Source: an uncultured Capnocytophaga sp.
GTDB lineage: Bacteria; Bacteroidota; Bacteroidia; Flavobacteriales; Flavobacteriaceae
Reading direction: 5' to 3'
Length of the DNA: 7,072 bases
NCBI GenBank assembly: GCA_915070235.1
Contig: CAJZFM010000109.1
Span: forward strand, 1-7,072
The position numbers and the translations under genes were made by a program. The notes under the pieces were generated by a model that saw nothing but the letters and a program-made list of their open reading frames with translations, was not told the DNA's origin and did no database searches. Below are positions 4,534 through 7,072 of this stretch, one piece after another. Each line of letters starts with the position of its first letter. The stretch's first letter is position 1.

Positions 4534-6140
4534 TATGATTTCTTTACCTTTGCTTTTCCTTTATATTTCTTCTTATAGACCTCGTAACCAATATAGCTAA
4601 GTACTCCTAAGCCCAATACCCAATAGAGGTAAGAAACAGGCTCTCCTTCTCCATTGACGGTAGTAAAGAGGCGACTCCAGCGGATTTTATTAAACCCTGA
4701 GGCATTGCTATCCCAGCTCATCCATACCAATACAGGTTTGCCTACCACATGGTCAAAAGGCACAAAGCCCCAGTAGCGGCTGTCCTCGGAGTTATGGCGG
4801 TTATCCCCCATCATCCAGTAGTAATCTTGGCGGAAGGTATAGGAAGTAGCTTTTTGCCCATTGATAAGGATATCATTACCTTGTGTTTGTAGCGTATTCC
4901 CTTCGTATTCAGCTATAATACGTTGGTATAGAGGAAGGTTTTCTTGGGTAAGCTGTACGGTTTTGCCTTCAGCTGGGATTTCCACTGGGCCAAAATTATC
5001 CTCACTCCATGCAAAACGCTCGTTATGTGGGAAAATAGCCTTGTTATACTGCTTAGGTGCTACTATTTTGGTTACTTTCTCTATATGTGGGAGTTGTCCT
5101 ATCTTCTGAGCTACCTCCTCCGTTGCTGATTGTACCACAAATTGGTTATCCGCACTAAACCCAGAGGCATCGGTAATGGCAAATTTCTGAAATAAGAAGA
5201 CGGGCAATAATTGTTCAGGGGTGTATTGGCTGCCATAAAGGCTTACCAAATAGCTCCTAAACTCGGCATCGGTATCTACTGTATAGGAGGTTTGCAACTT
5301 AGCTCTTACGGGATAAACCTCCTTCTTACCATTGATATAGACATCTCCATCGCGTATCTCAAAGGTATCACCTGCCACAGCCACGGCTCTTTTCACATAG
5401 TGGGATTTCTTATCCACTGGCTTATAAGCATGGATTCCTGAAGGATCACGGAAGAAACGTACCGTATCGGTAGGCCAGTTGAAGACCACTATATCATTGC
5501 GCTTGATCTTCTGCAAGGCGGGCAAGCGCAAATAAGGCAACTGAAGCTTAGAGCAGTAAGACTTCACCCCTGCCAAAGGAATGGTATCATGCACCATAGG
5601 AGCTGCTATAGGGGTCATAGGCAAGCGTGCTCCATAGTGAAACTTACTTACAAAAAGGAAATCCCCTACCAAAAGAGTCTTTTCAAGCGAAGAGGTTGGT
5701 ATGGTATAAGGCTGAATAAAATACGCATGTATGGTAGAGGCTGCCACGACCGCATAGATGATTCCACTAAGCCAAGAGGGCACATTGTCGGCAATCACCG
5801 CCTCACTCTTACCTATATATTGGGTCTTAGGCTGATACATCACATAGGCAACAAAAAGTCCTAAGGTGAGTACCGCCAAAAGGGTATAGCGTTTTTGGCG
5901 ATAACCGAATACATGTAGCCATTCGTAGGCCAAGACAATGGCCATAATATTGCCTATCACTGGTAGGTACACCAAGAAAATCCACCACCAAGGACGCTCA
6001 ATAATCTTCAGTAGAATCAGCATATTCCATATAGGAACAAAGGCTTGCCACCCTTTGTAGCCTGCCTTCTGGTAGCCTTTCCACAAGAAAAGCCCTTGTA
6101 GGAGCTGAACTCCTAAAAAAATAGTTAGATAGGTCAACAT
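4533..6140 (-). CDS. lepB: Signal peptidase I, long Bacteroidota form
   Basis: Encodes a 535-residue membrane serine protease that removes signal peptides from exported proteins. The N-terminal 105 residues hold about three membrane segments (about 1-20, 50-72, 85-102) around AGYKGWQAFVPIWN and ERPWWWIFL, a DUF5684-like membrane domain. A further segment at 121-141 precedes the catalytic core. The nucleophile is Ser151 in IPTSSLEKTLLVGD (147-160), with Leu where E. coli has Met. The general base is Lys250 in HYVKRAVAVAGD (247-258). The third signature is GDNRHNSEDSRYWGFVP (445-461). A long insertion of about 150 residues lies between the Lys and GDNR boxes, making the periplasmic domain larger than in E. 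coli (324 residues in total). A last membrane segment lies at about 503-520 with a basic tail. It leads the operon with the WbqC-family gene and has its own promoter. There is no Shine-Dalgarno sequence. Confidence 0.96.
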   Translation of the reverse strand: MLTYLTIFLGVQLLQGLFLWKGYQKAGYKGWQAFVPIWNMLILLKIIERPWWWIFLVYLPVIGNIMAIVLAYEWLHVFGYRQKRYTLLAVLTLGLFVAYVMYQPKTQYIGKSEAVIADNVPSWLSGIIYAVVAASTIHAYFIQPYTIPTSSLEKTLLVGDFLFVSKFHYGARLPMTPIAAPMVHDTIPLAGVKSYCSKLQLPYLRLPALQKIKRNDIVVFNWPTDTVRFFRDPSGIHAYKPVDKKSHYVKRAVAVAGDTFEIRDGDVYINGKKEVYPVRAKLQTSYTVDTDAEFRSYLVSLYGSQYTPEQLLPVFLFQKFAITDASGFSADNQFVVQSATEEVAQKIGQLPHIEKVTKIVAPKQYNKAIFPHNERFAWSEDNFGPVEIPAEGKTVQLTQENLPLYQRIIAEYEGNTLQTQGNDILINGQKATSYTFRQDYYWMMGDNRHNSEDSRYWGFVPFDHVVGKPVLVWMSWDSNASGFNKIRWSRLFTTVNGEGEPVSYLYWVLGLGVLSYIGYEVYKKKYKGKAKVKKS

Positions 6141-6159
6141 GAATATTTCTTTTAGCGCA

Positions 6160-6190
6160 CAAAGATAGCATTATTTATGCTTTTACGCAA
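6160..6190 (-). promoter_or_regulatory. lepB promoter
   Basis: The minus strand shows TTGC (6190-6187), a 19-bp spacer and TATCTTTG (6167-6160) followed by T, a full match to the Bacteroidota consensus. Initiation near 6153 gives a leader of about 13 nt with no Shine-Dalgarno. The TTGC box shares its first two T bases with the U tract of the upstream ric terminator. Confidence 0.7.
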
Positions 6191-6225
6191 AAAAACTACT
6201 TAGAAATTTTCCAAGTAGTTTTTTT
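6189..6225 (-). terminator. Terminator of ric, symmetrical
   Basis: AAAAAAACTACTT (6189-6201) pairs perfectly with AAGTAGTTTTTTT (6213-6225) across an 11-nt loop, a 13-bp stem. For the minus-strand ric transcript the T run at 6195-6189 is the U tract, 26 nt after the stop codon. The stem is symmetric and could act in both directions, but no plus-strand gene ends here. Confidence 0.8.
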
Positions 6226-6250
6226 CCTTAAATTAAATTGCTATGAGTTA

Positions 6251-6979
6251 CTAAGCGGTTTTTTCTCTCAATTTCTTCTCTAAGGCAATAGCTTTAGGGA
6301 ATAACACATTGTTTTCCAAGTGGATATGACGATGCAGGTCATTCTCAAACTCTTCAAGCATAGCCAAAGTAACTCTGTAGGTGTTGCATGCATCGGCAGG
6401 AGGGGTATAGCCGTCGGTAAGGGCAGCAATCTTAGCAAAGCGGTCTCCCTCTATGGTGTGGTCATGCTTCATCATCTCAATAGGGTTCTCCACGGTACCG
6501 AAGTGAGTGGGTTCAAGTGGTTCGCCTGTTTGTGAAGCCTTTACGAGCTTTTCTATAAAGGGGAACAATACGCGTTCTTCTTTTTGGAAATGCTCTGCTA
6601 AGTCATGAGCGCTTTCGTTAAAGAGTTGGTTTACTTCAAAGAGTTCAGGGTGTCTGTCACCATGTACCTTGCATAGCTTATCCAAAAACTGGATCAAAGT
6701 AGGGGTTTTCTCCCTTACATATTCGTGATGTATTTTCACAATATAGTTAGCCAATAAGTCCAAAGGCCAGCTACTTACATCTACTGCATCGCCTTTTCCT
6801 GAAGGAAGGGAAGAAAGCTCTTCAATAAGTTCTTTCTTAGTTACGTCCTTCTTTTCACAGGCTTCATCTATAGTTCTACCACCGCGGCAGCAGAAGTCAA
6901 TTCCGTGTTTTTTAAAAATAGCAGCAGTACGAAAGTCATCTGCTACAATCTCTCCAATTGTTTTATTTGTAAAATCCAT
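6251..6979 (-). CDS. ric: Iron-sulfur cluster repair di-iron protein (RIC/ScdA/YtfE family)
   Basis: Encodes 242 residues, the normal length. The N-terminal ScdA_N domain (about 5-60) carries the HGIDFCCRGG motif with Cys30 and Cys31. Residues about 75-235 form a hemerythrin-like four-helix bundle. The likely di-iron ligands are His84, His106, His130, Glu134, His172, His218 and Glu222. Their spacing follows the seven YtfE ligands, including HxxxE pairs at 130/134 and 218/222 in HIHLENNVLFP. The family repairs Fe-S clusters damaged by nitric oxide or peroxide and may reduce NO in the cytoplasm. It stands alone, with its own -7 promoter box and a strong terminator. Expression in other bacteria is induced by nitrosative stress, but no regulator gene is present and I see no convincing operator. 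The start ATG at 6979 lies about 20 nt from the predicted start of transcription and has no Shine-Dalgarno. Confidence 0.95.
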   Translation of the reverse strand: MDFTNKTIGEIVADDFRTAAIFKKHGIDFCCRGGRTIDEACEKKDVTKKELIEELSSLPSGKGDAVDVSSWPLDLLANYIVKIHHEYVREKTPTLIQFLDKLCKVHGDRHPELFEVNQLFNESAHDLAEHFQKEERVLFPFIEKLVKASQTGEPLEPTHFGTVENPIEMMKHDHTIEGDRFAKIAALTDGYTPPADACNTYRVTLAMLEEFENDLHRHIHLENNVLFPKAIALEKKLREKTA

Positions 6980-7001
6980 TATTTAATTTTTTTTCTGAGT
7001 G

Positions 7002-7009
7002 CAAAGATA
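7002..7009 (-). promoter_or_regulatory. ric promoter, -7 element
   Basis: The minus strand reads TATCTTTG followed by C, an exact -7 box, placing the start near 6995 and a leader of about 15 nt. At the 19-bp position upstream the sequence is CATG instead of a TTG, so the -33 box is poor. That would fit an activator-dependent stress promoter, but no activator site is recognised. The remaining 7010-7072 is AT-rich with no gene. Confidence 0.5.
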
Positions 7010-7072
7010 TAAATTATTTCTGAACCACCATGCTAAAAAATATTTAAAAGTCTTTTTTTAACTTTTTATATA

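Noticed and set aside
4861..5864. Several plus-strand open frames of 61-91 codons opposite lepB
   Set aside because: They are antisense shadows of a signal peptidase with all catalytic motifs present.
7010..7072. Fnr/Crp-type operator upstream of ric
   Set aside because: I looked for TTGAT-N4-ATCAA and close variants and found only AT-rich sequence with no convincing dyad.

Overview
The window looks like chromosomal DNA from a Flavobacteriaceae bacterium (Bacteroidota), and Capnocytophaga is my best guess at genus. The bS21 protein has the 64-residue flavobacterial form. The envelope gene set (DUF6452 and DUF6048 families, WbqC family, long signal peptidase I) is flavobacterial. Promoters follow the Bacteroidota pattern of TTG-N19-TAnnTTTG, and most genes lack a Shine-Dalgarno sequence. 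The genus rests on protein resemblance recalled from memory, not on a search.

Layout. Bases 1-800 are AT-rich and accessory in character, with a small lipoprotein gene (9-359, minus) and an 81-residue unknown gene (537-782, minus). The second sits 15 bp behind a full-length Hen1-type RNA 3'-end 2'-O-methyltransferase gene (798-2135, minus). A 156-bp divergent promoter region separates hen1 from rpsU (2292-2486, plus). rpsU has a very strong Shine-Dalgarno sequence and a clear terminator. Next on the plus strand come two overlapping genes, a DUF6452-type lipoprotein (2550-3047) and a DUF6048-type predicted outer-membrane barrel (3013-3750). They converge on a minus-strand operon of lepB (4533-6140) and a WbqC-family gene (3931-4533). 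The convergent gap is filled by TAATGAT heptamer repeats in inverted orientation, and both flanking stop codons lie inside the repeats. The last gene is ric/scdA (6251-6979, minus), a di-iron Fe-S repair protein with its own terminator.

How the genes may work together. lepB, the WbqC-like gene, DUF6452 and DUF6048 form an envelope and protein-export block. rpsU and hen1 are both RNA or translation genes fired from one divergent region. bS21 sets Shine-Dalgarno use on flavobacterial ribosomes and is expected to control its own synthesis. Hen1 would methylate repaired RNA ends, but no kinase/phosphatase or ligase partner is present here. ric is a stand-alone nitrosative/oxidative stress gene.

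The points most worth following up are the orphan hen1 with its small companion, two 10-bp palindromes 20 bp apart on the hen1 promoter, the rpsU Shine-Dalgarno with Phe54 in bS21, the repeat array that supplies stop codons to both convergent genes, and a (TA)4 tract that may be truncating the first lipoprotein. I see no CRISPR, tRNA, rRNA, transposase or complete defence system.
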